DNA of 64,000 nt from Symbiodinium natans (lineage: Eukaryota; Sar; Dinophyceae; Suessiales; Symbiodiniaceae), in NCBI GenBank assembly GCA_905221605.1, contig CAJNDS010001046.1, positions 279,001-343,000 on the forward strand, in the 5' to 3' direction. Each line of letters opens with the position of its first letter. Position 1 is the first letter of the stretch. The notes beneath the pieces were generated by a model. The model saw only the letters and a program-made list of their open reading frames with translations. It did no database searches and was not told where the DNA came from. Shown here one piece after another: positions 33,297 to 44,470 of the stretch. The position numbers and the translations under genes were made by a program.

Positions 33297-33951
33297 TTAG
33301 GGCTCCGGCAAGGTCTGGAAGACACCGGTACAGAGGCCCGTGATTGCAAAGAAGAGGCCGGCCAGCAAGCCTCAGGAGAAGAGGCGCCACATGGCGCCAC
33401 GCCGCGCCCATCGCGCCCTTTCCTGTCCCCCGCCTGTGAGTGAAAAAAACACATGAAAACGTCAAGAGAAGGGTGCTCCTCGAAGACTTATGTTTGTCAG
33501 CAATTTAGAGCAATTCGCACCTTCACTCCACTTCTCTCCACTCCTTCGACGGGACAAAAATTTCCCGGCCGGAGACTATCGCGAGAGCTTCTTCTGGGCC
33601 CCCGGGCCCACGCCCACGCCACGGAAGCAGCCGAGCACACCATCCTCCCGGGCCCCCTGCACAGAGGGCTCCAACTGTGTCCAACATCTCTCGGAGATGT
33701 CTCTCTCGCCCTCCGTTTTTCTGCGCACCCCCTCGCCATTGGGAGAGGCCGGCCAAAGGCGTGCGCTACAAATCCTGTGGAGTTCTCCCGCGCTCTCTCT
33801 CTCCCTCTCTCCTTCTCTCCCTCTCTCTGTGATTTGTGTATGTTGCTGAATTTGCTGGGCATACTGGCACCTCGATGGGTTGGGCGATGAGGCCGGCGAG
33901 GCCCACCAGGAGGCCGCCCAAAGCGCACTTCGCGCCGCTCCAGAGCCCGCC
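33297..33951 (-). CDS. VPS13/ATG2-like glycine-rich C-terminal region (three exons)
   Basis: Exons join in phase: 33951-33871 (GGLWSGAKCALGGLLVGLAG then LIAQPIE), 33656-33608 (GAREDGVLGCFRGVGVG) and 33370-33297 (LLAGLFFAITGLCTGVFQTL, then PEP and a TAA stop, or a GC donor shortly before). The first intron is GT-AG, the second GC-AG. The repeated G-x3-G spacing with an IAQPIEGA...G..G..RGVG pattern is what the C-terminal region of VPS13-type lipid-transfer proteins and related dinoflagellate proteins shows. That assignment is inference. Further upstream exons are likely: coding-like segments at about 34060-34150 (containing EENESELRRVEN) and 34420-34460 (EARAEEILRDAAS). The protein would act at membrane contact sites if the family call is right. 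Confidence 0.55.
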
Positions 33952-33959
33952 CTAACAGA

Positions 33960-34002
33960 ACGCTTTCCCCCCGTGCCGGCCCGTGACGACGGCCCGTGAC
34001 TG

Positions 34003-34039
<37 letters not shown>

Positions 34040-35600
34040 CAGGGAGATATGAAAATGCTTGCCTACAAGTTCTCCACTCTTCTCAATTCTGACTCATTCT
34101 CCTCACTGGGCGCCGCGGCCAAGACATCGCGTGGCGCGTGGACTGGGAACAGGACAGGCAAGGCTTCTTCTGCCTCGGGGTCAATTCAACAAAAAGACAG
34201 CAAGAGAAAAAGGGAAACTCTTCCCCAGTCTTCACGCTGCCCTTCCGGGGCGCTGCCCGCTTCCGCCTCTCTCTGATTCGCATTCTTTGTAAGTCTCTTC
34301 TGAATGCTCAACTTGTCTACAACATGTATAACTTAGTCTATAAATCGCTTTAAATTCATTCACTTTTGCTCTCTCTTTCCGTCTCTCCCTTTCCGAGGAA
34401 CATTTGCAACAAAGCTGGGCTCGCGGCATCACGGAGGATCTCCTCGGCACGTGCCTCCCCCCCCAAGCTAAGATGTGAGCGGCAGGACTGCGCTGAAAAC
34501 GAGAGATGTGTCTTTGTGTATAGGGACTGCGAAGAAATAGAGCGGGAGAGAGAGAGAGAGGGAAAGCAACAAATTCTTTTGCTTCGAACATCCCCGCACC
34601 CTCTCTGGGTAGATGTACTCTGGGGTTGGGCACTCCAGGGAGCGAGGAGTAGAGTTCCGGGCGAGGAGAAGAGTCTTGAGTTTATAATCTGACAATCCCA
34701 CACCGAGGGGGAAAAACAAGATTCAGAGCGAGCAATGTTTCCACACTTCCGGCTCAGAGTTTTCTCGGGCCTGGCCGGAACTCACATTGTGGATCGGCAG
34801 CGCCGCAGCCATCAGCACCGGCGCGAGAGAGCGCTAAAGCCGCTGAAGGGCAAGCCGGCAACCCGAATCCCATGTTGAAATGAGTCCCGTGACTGCCGTG
34901 ACTGCTCTCTGCCGAGTGCTATCTTGCTACATCATGGCCCAGCATGGCACCTGCAAACTCTCGACACGCTACCCTGCTCAGGCCCTGCTTTGTCTGCAGT
35001 TGCTAGCGGTGTGTGCGCACAAGGCGGCGCAAGGAGAGGATATTTCCGCGAACATCCAGAAGAATGATAAATTTGCAAACAGCAATTGCGGACCGCTGCT
35101 TTTCATCCGGCATGCGAAAACAGCATCAGACACAAACACGTGTCACGGCATTCGGGGTTGCTCAATGTCACTCAATGTTGCTCACTTTTCAAAGGGAAAT
35201 GATTGCGAGACAGACAACAGTCCCAGAAAGGCCTCGCAGCACCCAGGCTCTGCTCACTTAATTGAAAGTTGCACTTCAGCCGCGCAACGAGGAACCGCTT
35301 GTTGACAGCAAGTAAGCAAATGCAACGAAAATGAGACAAACAGAGCTCAAGCCAAAGAAGCTGCATCACAATCCAAGCATAATAACGAGTGAACTCCCCA
35401 CTCTGCAAACACAAGAACAGCCTCAGCAACGCTTCCGATTCTTCCCCTAGCACCGTTCAACCGCGAGCCGAACACAAAAAGCCACCAAATGCTCATGTGC
35501 TGCAACATTGTTTTAGGCCTTGCAATCGGCCTACTTGCGACATGGCCTCGACTGTCCTCAGCGCGGCAGCTGGAGTTGCCCCCTCCGAAGCTCTTCATTG
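33960..35600. other. CT-rich introns and unassigned sequence
   Basis: 34006-34036 is a CT run and 34535-34560 a GA run, as in introns of this window. Besides the minus-strand coding-like segments mentioned for the 33.3-33.95 kb gene, 34.9-35.3 kb has a plus frame of 141 codons with a hydrophobic start but no recognised domain and with a repeat-like tail. No firm gene. Confidence 0.25.
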
Positions 35601-36375
35601 CACTCTGCTGCTGCGAATCCCAAGAGCCGACGCTTGAGAAGCACGCAGCCGGCTCCTTCTCAAAAACCACTCACAAATTGATAAGGACCGGCACCATTTT
35701 GGGGCTTTTGGAGGTTAGTCACGGTTAGTCACTTGCACTTTGGGGACAACATCAAACCATCAAGCCGTTCCCTCAGGCCGAGGCAACATGGGGACCATCC
35801 ACGGAGCTCAACCTGAGATGCTGCGCCTCTTGCAAGGAATACATTGAATAAGAGACCTTGGAGGGACCTTCTAGCCTTGGCTATTGTGATTTTCGTCTGC
35901 CTTTGCAGCTTTCAGTCCGATCTCAGCAGCGCAGCTTGATCGTGTGTCGTCGTATTGCGTGCAGGTGCGTTTTTGTGACGCACCCTCCTGTGATCTCCTG
36001 TGCCACGCCAAAAGCTACGATATGCTACGGGGAAATATTCTCTAGGCCATTTCAGCCGCAGTCCGTTTCGGCATGATCAGGGAGATCAGGACTTTCTGAA
36101 GCAGCGTGGCTCAAGCCATCGCAGAGCATTTCAGATTTCTGAGGGCCCATTCACCCACGAAGTAAAGGTTGGAGGAAAGGTACTGAACAACTATGGATAC
36201 AGCGGCTTCTCCTCCTCACTCTCCCCCTATCTCTCGCTCTCTTTTCTTTCTTTCTTTGGGGCATGAGGGCAAGCCCCCGCGCTGTTCTCGCGCCCCCACT
36301 TTGGGGGTAGTCAGTGGAACGATGGAACTCGGAGGGTTGACATCGGTACTCACCCCCTCCCCCCATCCCCCTCTC

Positions 36376-36419
<44 letters not shown>

Positions 36420-36441
36420 TCTCTCTCGCATCTGAAGTATC

Positions 36442-36595
36442 TCATGCCAAAAGCAGCGCGGCAAGTCCGAGCACTGCCGCGGAGGCGGAGCCGGCGATTG
36501 CAGAGCTGGGCGGCTCACCGCCGTCGCCATCGTCACCATCGTAGCCATCGTCACCGTCGTCGCCATCGTCACCGGTCGAGTTGTCTGCAGTCGTC

Positions 36596-36627
<32 letters not shown>

Positions 36628-38850
36628 TGTCGGGGCAGCGACGCGAACGGTCGACTTGCCGGTGACCTCCACGGTGCCCGTGAAGCCCGTGCTGGCGACA
36701 GCGGTGCTGATGGCTTCGGTCGTTTTCGCCAGAGACACCGTCTCAATTGCCACTTGCTTTTCGATGGCTGCTTCCAGGCTGGGCATAGTCACAGTGAAAA
36801 TGGCCGTCAGCGTGACCTGAAGCTTCCTGGAGTGGGAGCTGAGGCGTCGATTCGTCTGGAACTCCAGCGTCACATCCTCTTCGTTCACCTCCATAACCTC
36901 TGCGAACCCTGCAATCAATCCTCGACCGTCATGTCCATGGAAACTTCAATGCTGCTGTAAACACTTCCAGCCAGCGTCGTTGAGGTGGTAACACTCCTCG
37001 GGTCCTGAATACAAACGCCCGACTCGAACATGGGCTTCCACATGCACGAGGCGTCACCAGCACAGCCCGATTCATCTTCCACATAGGAAACTGCGCACTT
37101 GGAGATGTTGCCGAGGGTCTCCAAGTACTCCTTGGGGCTGTAGAGAGTTGTGCTACAATCGCGGGAGTCGACCGGGGCCGGGTTCCACAGGCTGGTCCAC
37201 GCTCGCCAGCCGTAGCGCGTCTTGTCTTTCGGAGTGAACTCGTTGGTGATGTTGTAGTTTGGGTCGCTGATCTTCCAGGCGATGTAGTCGTCACCGGTAG
37301 GGCCAAAGGCCAGGCTGCAATCGCTCCACGATTGAGATGTTGTTGCGAGATCCCAGGCCTCACAGAACTTCTTGGCATCCTCGGTCTTGTACAGCACCTC
37401 GTACTTGTCGTGGTGGTAGTTCAGCGTGATGCTGAACAGCGTCTCTGCCTGCTCCATGGAAGCCTCGCAGTTGGGACGCTCACCACAGTACTTGGAGTTC
37501 CTTAGGACGTAGGGCAGCACGGGCTTGTCCTCCGTTTCCATGAGAACGCTCACAGGTGCCTTGATGATGTGGTAGTTGTCCGTGAGGGCGAACCACTTCG
37601 TTTTCACAAGAGAGGCAGTCTCGCACAGGTGGTAGTAGGCATTACGCGTGGCCGTCGCCGTCTCCATGGTCACGTTGCCGTTCGACCCCTCGATCGTCTC
37701 GGTCATATCCGGCTGCGGGTAATAGGTCAGGGCCAGGATCTTCTTGAAGGGGTGGTGCGTGGGCACGGTCGCCTTCAAGATTCCCTGGTAATCGAACATC
37801 GCCACTCCCAGGGTCACTTCGTCATCCTCAACAGTTTCGAAGAGGTTTTTGCTGGAACCGTGGCGGATGTAGGTTGGGAACTCGAAGCTGGTGTTCAGAA
37901 GTGTGTTGGCGTAGTTGCCCACCAGCATGGAATCCCAGTTGTAGGTCTGGCTGTCGCCATTCGCAGCCGTCCAGGCAGCCGCAAACTGGCTGCTGCTTCC
38001 GGACATGGCATCCATGGTGATCATGGCAAACGCCACATCGAAGGCCATCTCTTCCATCATGGTGCCACCGCCCATGCTGTGGAAAGCGTCGTACACAGCC
38101 TTGGTCCACGGGTGCTTCAGATTGTACATGGCATTGCCGTTGATGTGATCCACCAAGTAGGTCGGCATCATCGACTTGAACAGGTCCCACTTGTCGCCAA
38201 GGTACTGGCTCCCGCGGACGGCCATGTTCCCGCCCGGCATCTCGAGAGCCTCCGTCTCGAACTGGTCGAGCCAGCCGCTCTTGATGGGAACCGCGTCCAT
38301 CTCCATGAGGAAGAAGGTGTCGTACATGTCCATGAACTCACCCTCAAGCATGGCCGTCATGATCTTCGAGAAGACCGCATTGGGACCAGAGACCCAGTGC
38401 TTGTTCGTGGTGTAGCCACGGTTGTCGTACACGTCTTGCTCTGGGTTCAGCATGGCCGACATGTTCTTGATGCCGGAGAAGCAATTTGTCCAGCCTTGTT
38501 TCGAGCGAATGCCGCACCATAAGCATCCACCGCTTTCTTGGCTTCGGGTCGGCCGCCAGATCCTTGCTGTAGACCAGGATGAGATCGATCGTGCTCGTGT
38601 TGGACTTGCTAGCGCAGGGCATCGTGGTGTCCCACATGCTACCACTGTCCATTAGCAGCTGCACCTCCTCCTCCGTCGAGAACACGCGGACCACTGCGAG
38701 GCTGCATCCTGCAAACAGTTCTAAGGTTTGTGCTCGAGTCGAGGCGGGAAGACGAACGCTTCCCTCTGTGTTTTTGCTAAGTTGGGCTTGGGAATGCTCT
38801 CCTGCAGCCACGGCTGCTAATGCTGAGAGTGCCACGGTCAGCAGCTTCAT
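36442..38850 (-). pseudogene. Broken copy of the glycosyltransferase-like gene
   Basis: Compared with the intact copy at 39.55-42.0 kb it has two 1-bp deletions (near 38547 and near 38505). They throw the N-terminal 100 codons (signal peptide onward) out of frame with the rest. It also has a 40-bp deletion at 36917/36918 that puts a TGA directly after MTVED and separates the SEA-like and C-terminal parts. The remaining frame (38500-36915) is otherwise nearly identical to the intact copy. Because divergence is so low, either the gene died very recently, or the array is being homogenised, or the indels are assembly errors. Confidence 0.8.
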
Positions 38851-39491
38851 GGCTACCGGGCGCAAGCTGCTGCTGCGAATCCCAAGAGCCGACGCTTGAG
38901 AAGCACGCAGCCGGCTCCTTCTCAAAAACCACTCACAAATTGACAAGGACCGGCACCATTTTGGGGCTTTTGGAGGTTAGTCACGGTTAGTCACTTGCAC
39001 TTTGGGGACAACATCAAACCATCAAGCCGTTCCCTCAGGCCGAGGCAACATGGGGACCATCCACGGAGCTCAACCTGAGATGCTGCGCCTCTTGCAAGGA
39101 ATACATTGAATAAGAGACCTTGGAGGGACCTTCTAGCCTTGGCTATTGTGATTTTCGTCTGCCTTTGCAGCTTTCAGTCCGATCTCAGCAGCGCAGCTTG
39201 ATCGTGTGTCGTCGTATTGCGTGCAGGTGCGTTTTTGTGACGCACCCTCCTGTGATCTCCTGTGCCACGCCAAAAGCTACGATATGCTACGGGGAAATAT
39301 TCTCTAGGCCATTTCAGCCGCAGTCCGTTTCGGCGTGATCAGGGAGATCAGGACTTTCTGAAGCAGCGTGGCTCAAGCCATCGCAGAGCATTTCAGAATT
39401 CTGAGGGCCCATTCACCCACGAAGTAAAGGTTGGAGGAAAGGTACTGAACAACTATGGATACAGCGGCTTCTCCTCCTCACTCTCCCCCTA

Positions 39492-39531
<40 letters not shown>

Positions 39532-39551
39532 TCTCTCGCATCTGAAGTATC

Positions 39552-41996
39552 TCATGCCAAAAGCAGCACGGCAAGTCCGAGCACTGCCGCGGAGGCGGAG
39601 CCGGCGATTGCAGAGCTCGGCGGCTCACCGCCGTCGCCATCGTCACCATCGTCGCCATCGTCCCCGTCGTCGCCATCGTCACCGGTCGAGTTGTCTGCAG
39701 TCGTCGTCGTGGTCGTGGTCGTGGTCGTGGTTGTCGGGGCAGCGACGCGAACGGTCGACTTGCCGGTGACCTCCACGGTGCCCGTGAAGCCCGTGCTGGC
39801 GACAGCGGTGCTGATGGCTTCGGTCGTTTTCGCCAGAGACACCGTCTCAATTGCCACTTGCTTTTCGATGGCTGCTTCCAGGCTGGGCATAGTCACAGTG
39901 AAAATGGCCGTCAGCGTGACCTGAAGCTTCCTGGAGTGGGAGCTGAGGCGTCGATTCGTCTGGAACTCCAGCGTCACATCCTCTTCATCCACCTCCATAA
40001 CCTCTGCGAACCCTGCAATCATGGCATTGGTCACGGTGGCGTTCTCGGTGATCGTGGTCGGATCCTCCACCGTCATGTCCATGGAAACTTCAATGCTGCT
40101 GTAAACACTTCCAGCCAGCGTCGTTGAGGTGGTAACACTCCTCGGGTCCTGAATACAAACGCCCGACTCGAACATGGGCTTCCACATGCACGAGGCGTCA
40201 CCAGCACAGCCCGATTCATCTTCCACATAGGAAACTGCGCACTTGGAGATGTTGCCGAGGGTCTCCAAGTACTCCTTGGGGCCGTAGAGAGTTGTGCTAC
40301 AATCGCGGGAGTCGACCGGGGCCGGGTTCCACAGGCTGGTCCACGCTCGCCAGCCGTAGCGCGTCTTGTCCTTCGGAGTGAACTCGTTGGTGATGTTGTA
40401 GTTTGGGTCGCTGATCTTCCAGGCGATGTAGTCGTCACCGGTAGGGCCAAAGGCCAGGCTGCAATCGCTCCACGATTGAGATGTTGTTGCGAGATCCCAG
40501 GCCTCGCAGAACTTCTTGGCATCCTCGGTCTTGTACAGCACCTCGTACTTGTCGTGGTGGTAGTTCAGCGTGATGCTGAACAGCGTCTCTGCCTGCTCCA
40601 TGGAAGCCTCGCAGTTGGGACGCTCACCACAGTACTTGGAGTTCCTTAGGACGTAGGGCAGCACGGGCTTGTCCTCCGTTTCCATGAGAACACTCACAGG
40701 TGCCTTGATGATGTGGTAGTTGTCCGTGAGGGCGAACCACTTCGTTTTCACAAGAGAGGCAGTCTCGCACAGGTGGTAGTAGGCATCACGCGTGGCCGTC
40801 GCCGTCTCCATGGTCACGTTGCCGTTCGGGCCCTCGATCGTCTCGGTCATATCCGGCTGCGGGTAATAGGTCAGGGCCAGGATCTTCTTGAAGGGGTGGT
40901 GCGTGGGCACGGTCGCCTTCAAGTGTCCCTGGTAATCGAACATCGCCACTCCCAGGGTCACTTCGTCATCTTCAACAGTTTCGAAGAGGTTTTTGCTGGA
41001 ACCGTGGCGGATGTAGGTTGGGAACTCGAAGCTGGTGTTCAGAAGTGTGTTGGCGTAGTTGCCCACCAGCATGGAATCCCAGTTGTAGGTCTGGCTGTCG
41101 CCATTCGCAGCCGTCCAGGCAGCCGCAAACTGGCTGCTGCTTCCGGACATGGCATCCATGGTGATCATGGCAAACGCCACATCGAAGGCCATCTCTTCCA
41201 TCATGGTGCCACCGCCCATGCTGTGGAAAGCGTCGTACACAGCCTTGGTCCACGGGTGCTTCAGATTGTACATGGCATTGCCGTTGATGTGATCCACCAA
41301 GTAGGTCGGCATCATCGACTTGAACAGGTCCCATTTGTCGCCAAGGTACTGGCTCCCGCGGACGGCCATGTTCCCGCCCGGCATCTCGAGAGCCTCCGTC
41401 TCGAACTGGTCGAGCCAGCCGCTCTTGATGGGAACCGCGTCCATCTCCATGAGGAAGAAGGTGTCGTACATGTCCATGAACTCACCCTCAAGCATGGCCG
41501 TCATGATCTTCGAGAAGACCGCATTGGGACCAGAGACCCAGTGCTTGTTCGTGGTGTAGCCACGGTTGTCGTACACGTCTTGCTCTGGGTTCAGCATGGC
41601 CGACATGTTCTTGATGCCGGAGAAGCAATTTGTCCAGCCTTGTTTCGAGTCGAATGCCGCACCATAAGCATCCACCGCTTTCTTGGCTTCGGGGTCGGCC
41701 GCCAGATCCTTGCTGTAGACCAGGATGAGATCGATCGTGCTCGTGTTGGACTTGCTAGCGCAGGGCATCGTGGTGTCCCACATGCCACCACTGTCCATTA
41801 GCAGCTGCACCTCCTCCTCCGTCGAGAACACGCGGACCACTGCGAGGCTGGATCCTGCAAACAGTTTTAAGGTTTGTGCTCGAGTCGAGGCGGGAAGACG
41901 AACGCTTCCCTCTGTGTTTTTGATAAGTTGGGCTTGGGAATGCTCTCCTGCAGCCACGGCTGCTAATGCTGAGAGTGCCACGGTCAGCAGCTTCAT
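39552..41996 (-). CDS. Secreted or GPI-anchored glycosyltransferase-like protein (814 aa, intact)
   Basis: One uninterrupted frame without introns. Residues 1-17 (MKLLTVALSALAAVAAG) are a signal peptide. Around 175-260 the sequence has a GT-A-like core: DTFFLMEMDAVPIKSGWLDQ, with an acidic E-x-D in place of DxD, and then DHINGNAMYN, both resembling nucleotide-sugar transferases of algae and fungi. Several N-x-T/S sites and many Cys fit the secretory pathway. Residues about 630-720 form a SEA-like or adhesion-type module (VTLTAIFTVTMPSLEAAIEK), followed by a Thr run, an acidic GDD repeat and a hydrophobic end (SASAAVLGLAVLLLA). That end looks like a GPI signal or single anchor. Start chosen at the only ATG giving the signal peptide. 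The reaction and substrate are not known. Confidence 0.8.
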   Translation of the reverse strand: MKLLTVALSALAAVAAGEHSQAQLIKNTEGSVRLPASTRAQTLKLFAGSSLAVVRVFSTEEEVQLLMDSGGMWDTTMPCASKSNTSTIDLILVYSKDLAADPEAKKAVDAYGAAFDSKQGWTNCFSGIKNMSAMLNPEQDVYDNRGYTTNKHWVSGPNAVFSKIMTAMLEGEFMDMYDTFFLMEMDAVPIKSGWLDQFETEALEMPGGNMAVRGSQYLGDKWDLFKSMMPTYLVDHINGNAMYNLKHPWTKAVYDAFHSMGGGTMMEEMAFDVAFAMITMDAMSGSSSQFAAAWTAANGDSQTYNWDSMLVGNYANTLLNTSFEFPTYIRHGSSKNLFETVEDDEVTLGVAMFDYQGHLKATVPTHHPFKKILALTYYPQPDMTETIEGPNGNVTMETATATRDAYYHLCETASLVKTKWFALTDNYHIIKAPVSVLMETEDKPVLPYVLRNSKYCGERPNCEASMEQAETLFSITLNYHHDKYEVLYKTEDAKKFCEAWDLATTSQSWSDCSLAFGPTGDDYIAWKISDPNYNITNEFTPKDKTRYGWRAWTSLWNPAPVDSRDCSTTLYGPKEYLETLGNISKCAVSYVEDESGCAGDASCMWKPMFESGVCIQDPRSVTTSTTLAGSVYSSIEVSMDMTVEDPTTITENATVTNAMIAGFAEVMEVDEEDVTLEFQTNRRLSSHSRKLQVTLTAIFTVTMPSLEAAIEKQVAIETVSLAKTTEAISTAVASTGFTGTVEVTGKSTVRVAAPTTTTTTTTTTTTADNSTGDDGDDGDDGDDGDDGDGGEPPSSAIAGSASAAVLGLAVLLLA

Positions 41997-42317
41997 GGCT
42001 AGATGACAGCAGAACCGGGCGCAAGCTGCTGCTGCGAATCACAAGAGCCGACACTGGAGAAGCATGCAGCCGGCTCCTTCTCAAAAAAGCATCCGGGCTG
42101 ACATGGGCTGCTGGTCATCAGATCACAACTTTGGTGATAAGAATACACGCAAAAGCGGAACCATTTAACAGCAAAAGCTTGCCTCAGGGCGCGGCTCCGA
42201 CGAGCCTGAGCATAAACTGAGCATAATCCACCGCGTCGTCGCCTGAAAGCCGAGAGGCCGACATAGCCCAACACTCTGCAGTGTGGCCGCCGCTGGCCAC
42301 TGGCCTTTTGATGCTTA

Positions 42318-42513
42318 GGCTCGGCTTCCTGCCAAGAAGCGTTTGCAGCAAGCAAGCCCGCGAAAACCCCCCCCCCCCAACCCCCCCCCCCCCCCACCCC
42401 CTCCCCCAACCAACCAGCCCCCCCCCCCGCCCAACCCCCCCGCACCCCCGCAAACACCCTGGAACCCTTTACCTGTCCTGGGGCCGAGGCGGCGCGCACA
42501 AGCGTTTACAACT
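42318..42513 (+). mobile_element. Conserved-end, variable-core repeat, copy B (diverged)
   Basis: Left end 'aggctcggcttcctgccaag' with the first hairpin stem weakened by substitution and the second hairpin largely lost. Right end 'gccgaggcggcgcgcacaag' followed by 'cgtttacaac'. The core is a C-run with A interruptions. It lies about 320 bp upstream of the intact glycosyltransferase-like gene. Confidence 0.65.
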
Positions 42514-43054
42514 AAGAAGTACTGAGGATGCCACTTCAGCCGCCGCCTGAACCGTCAGCCCTGAGGATCGCATCACACATGGCTAGCCTACTAGTACACT
42601 TACTACACGCGCCGCGCTGGCAGGAAACCGATTTCGGGCCACGTCATCGGTCGCAAAGCAATTTCACGTGCACCTCGCTCTTAGTTCACCTGCAAGATGC
42701 TACACGCGACATGCTCCCCCCATCTTCCACACATAGCACGGCTTAGCATTTCATAAACAGTGCTACAGTTCTGGCGACATGCAGCACTTTGTCAGTTCTT
42801 GCATTGTAGGTTCTTGACCCGAAAAATCACAGCAACCAAGTCGCAGATCGGCTCCTGCCGTCGTTTTGACTACAGAACTGCAGGAGAGAGATGTTCTTTT
42901 GGAAAAAAGGTGTTTTCTGCACTTCGCACAGCGCAGCTGGGACTAGGGTTGAAGCAACGCCCCTCGCAATTTTCAAAGTTCGACACTTATCCTTGTGTCC
43001 TTGTGTGTAATTAACGCGAATGCGCCGACTAGATTTCTTGCCACCAGAAGAAGG

Positions 43055-43141
43055 ACTAAGACTAAGACTAAGACGAAGACTAAAACTAAGACTAAGACTA
43101 AGACGAAGACGAAGACGAAGACGAAGACGACTACTACCACG

Positions 43142-43218
<77 letters not shown>

Positions 43219-43249
43219 GACTACTACGACTACTACGACTACTACGACG

Positions 43250-43330
<81 letters not shown>
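43055..43330. repeat. (GACTAA)n, (GACGAA)n, (CTA)n microsatellite
   Basis: Successive hexamer and trimer phases starting near 43055, with a long (ACT)n block interrupted at 43218-43255 by GACTACTAC and GACGACTAC. All long frames (poly-T, poly-L, poly-S) are repeat translations. 42520-43050 and 43340-44180 show no supported gene. Confidence 0.95.
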
Positions 43331-43331
<1 letters not shown>

Positions 43332-44194
43332 GTTTGGTTCAAAGCGGTTTTCAACAGCTGCTTTTTGGGGGCTTTGGCAAGTTAAAAAAATGCAAAACCC
43401 CAAGAATATGAATCTTGCAAGACTCTTGGGAGAATAGCGACACCGACAACCAAACAAATCAACACAAAACACCCAGGAAACCAATTGCCACAAAACCAAA
43501 AAACCAGTACCAAAAAACCAAAAAAACACCAAACAAAAACAATTTTCCGGGACTCTGTGAAAGCGGTGAAAATACCGGAGATTCTTTTGGCGTTTTTTGG
43601 GGGGGATTAGTTTTTTTTGCTTCTTTGGGAATTGGTTTTTGGGGACGATTCTTTTTTGGTTTCGGTGTCCCAGTTCCCCCCTATGAGCCGTGCACTCACA
43701 TCCAAAGGCAGTCTTTTGGCTGCCTACTCGGATTACAGATTGAACCTATATTTACATATATATGCATATTATATGCTGCCCCCCCCCAACCCAGGTCAAT
43801 TCTGGCAAATGATAACCATGTTGGGAGACCTGTGGAAAGCATTGAGAATGAAAAAACACATGCTTGTAGCAGCCTGTCGGAAGGTCCCATGAAATAGTAA
43901 GAAAGGATGTTTGCTTACAGTATTCTCGCGATTGCAGTAAAATTCTTGGTTGCATCACCCTGTGCGCTCGAACACTTCCTAGCCTTATGGTTCGAAGCTT
44001 ACCATCCTTCCTTCTCCATTAAGTATGGGTCTTTGATATACACAATCCATACACCCAATATACATACATGATGTGTGTACTTATTCTGATTTTTCTTTGC
44101 GTCTCCACAGGAGGCAAAGCCCTACAAACTTCTACAAACATAGGAATAGCTTTATGGGACCCAGGTCTAGGGATTTGCCTCAAGCCGTACAGGG

Positions 44195-44470
44195 TGACAA
44201 GGTTCAAACCCTATAGGTAACGCTGAAAACTTAAACCCTAGATCTTTAAATCCTATACATTTTCACACATACATACATACCTACATACATACATAAATAA
44301 ATACGTAGCTGTTGTAGGGCTACCCCCGTGAGAGTTTTAGAAGTAAACCGGAAAACCCTTAAACCTTTAAACCCTACAAGGTGCAAGGGTTTAAATGCGT
44401 AAGGTCTGGGCATTTATCCCTTAGCGCCTATAGGGTTAAAACCTTTGATCCCTTTAGAGCCCTACAGACA
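44195..44470. repeat. Telomere-like degenerate tract with (CATA) run
   Basis: Scattered AAACCCTA and its complement around a CATACATAC microsatellite (44262-44300). The phrase 'ccttaaacctttaaaccct' at 44358-44376 is the clearest core. From 44480 to 46590 I see C-rich runs (45450-45600), no recognisable domain and no convincing exons. Confidence 0.5.

Larger units (their letters stand above)
35611..42031. repeat. Two-unit tandem duplication of about 3.2 kb
   Basis: Unit 1 runs 35611-38872 and unit 2 38873-42031; both start at 'ctgcgaatc.caagagccga', and a third start of the unit follows at 42032-42075 before similarity is lost. Each unit holds about 600-800 bp of spacer plus the glycosyltransferase-like gene. 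Identity is about 99% by eye. Unit 1 is longer mainly because of about 120 bp inserted into its CT repeat (36240-36370). The spacer includes a CT microsatellite just 3' of each stop codon. Confidence 0.95.

Noticed and set aside
37569-38522. Plus-strand frame of 317 codons (and 362 codons at 40713-41801)
   Set aside because: They are antisense shadows of the glycosyltransferase-like gene, whose minus-strand frame has a signal peptide, domains and a matching second copy.
44150-44215. Possible tRNA around 'ggttcaaaccc'
   Set aside because: No A box at the proper distance and no cloverleaf; the motif belongs to the telomere-like tract.
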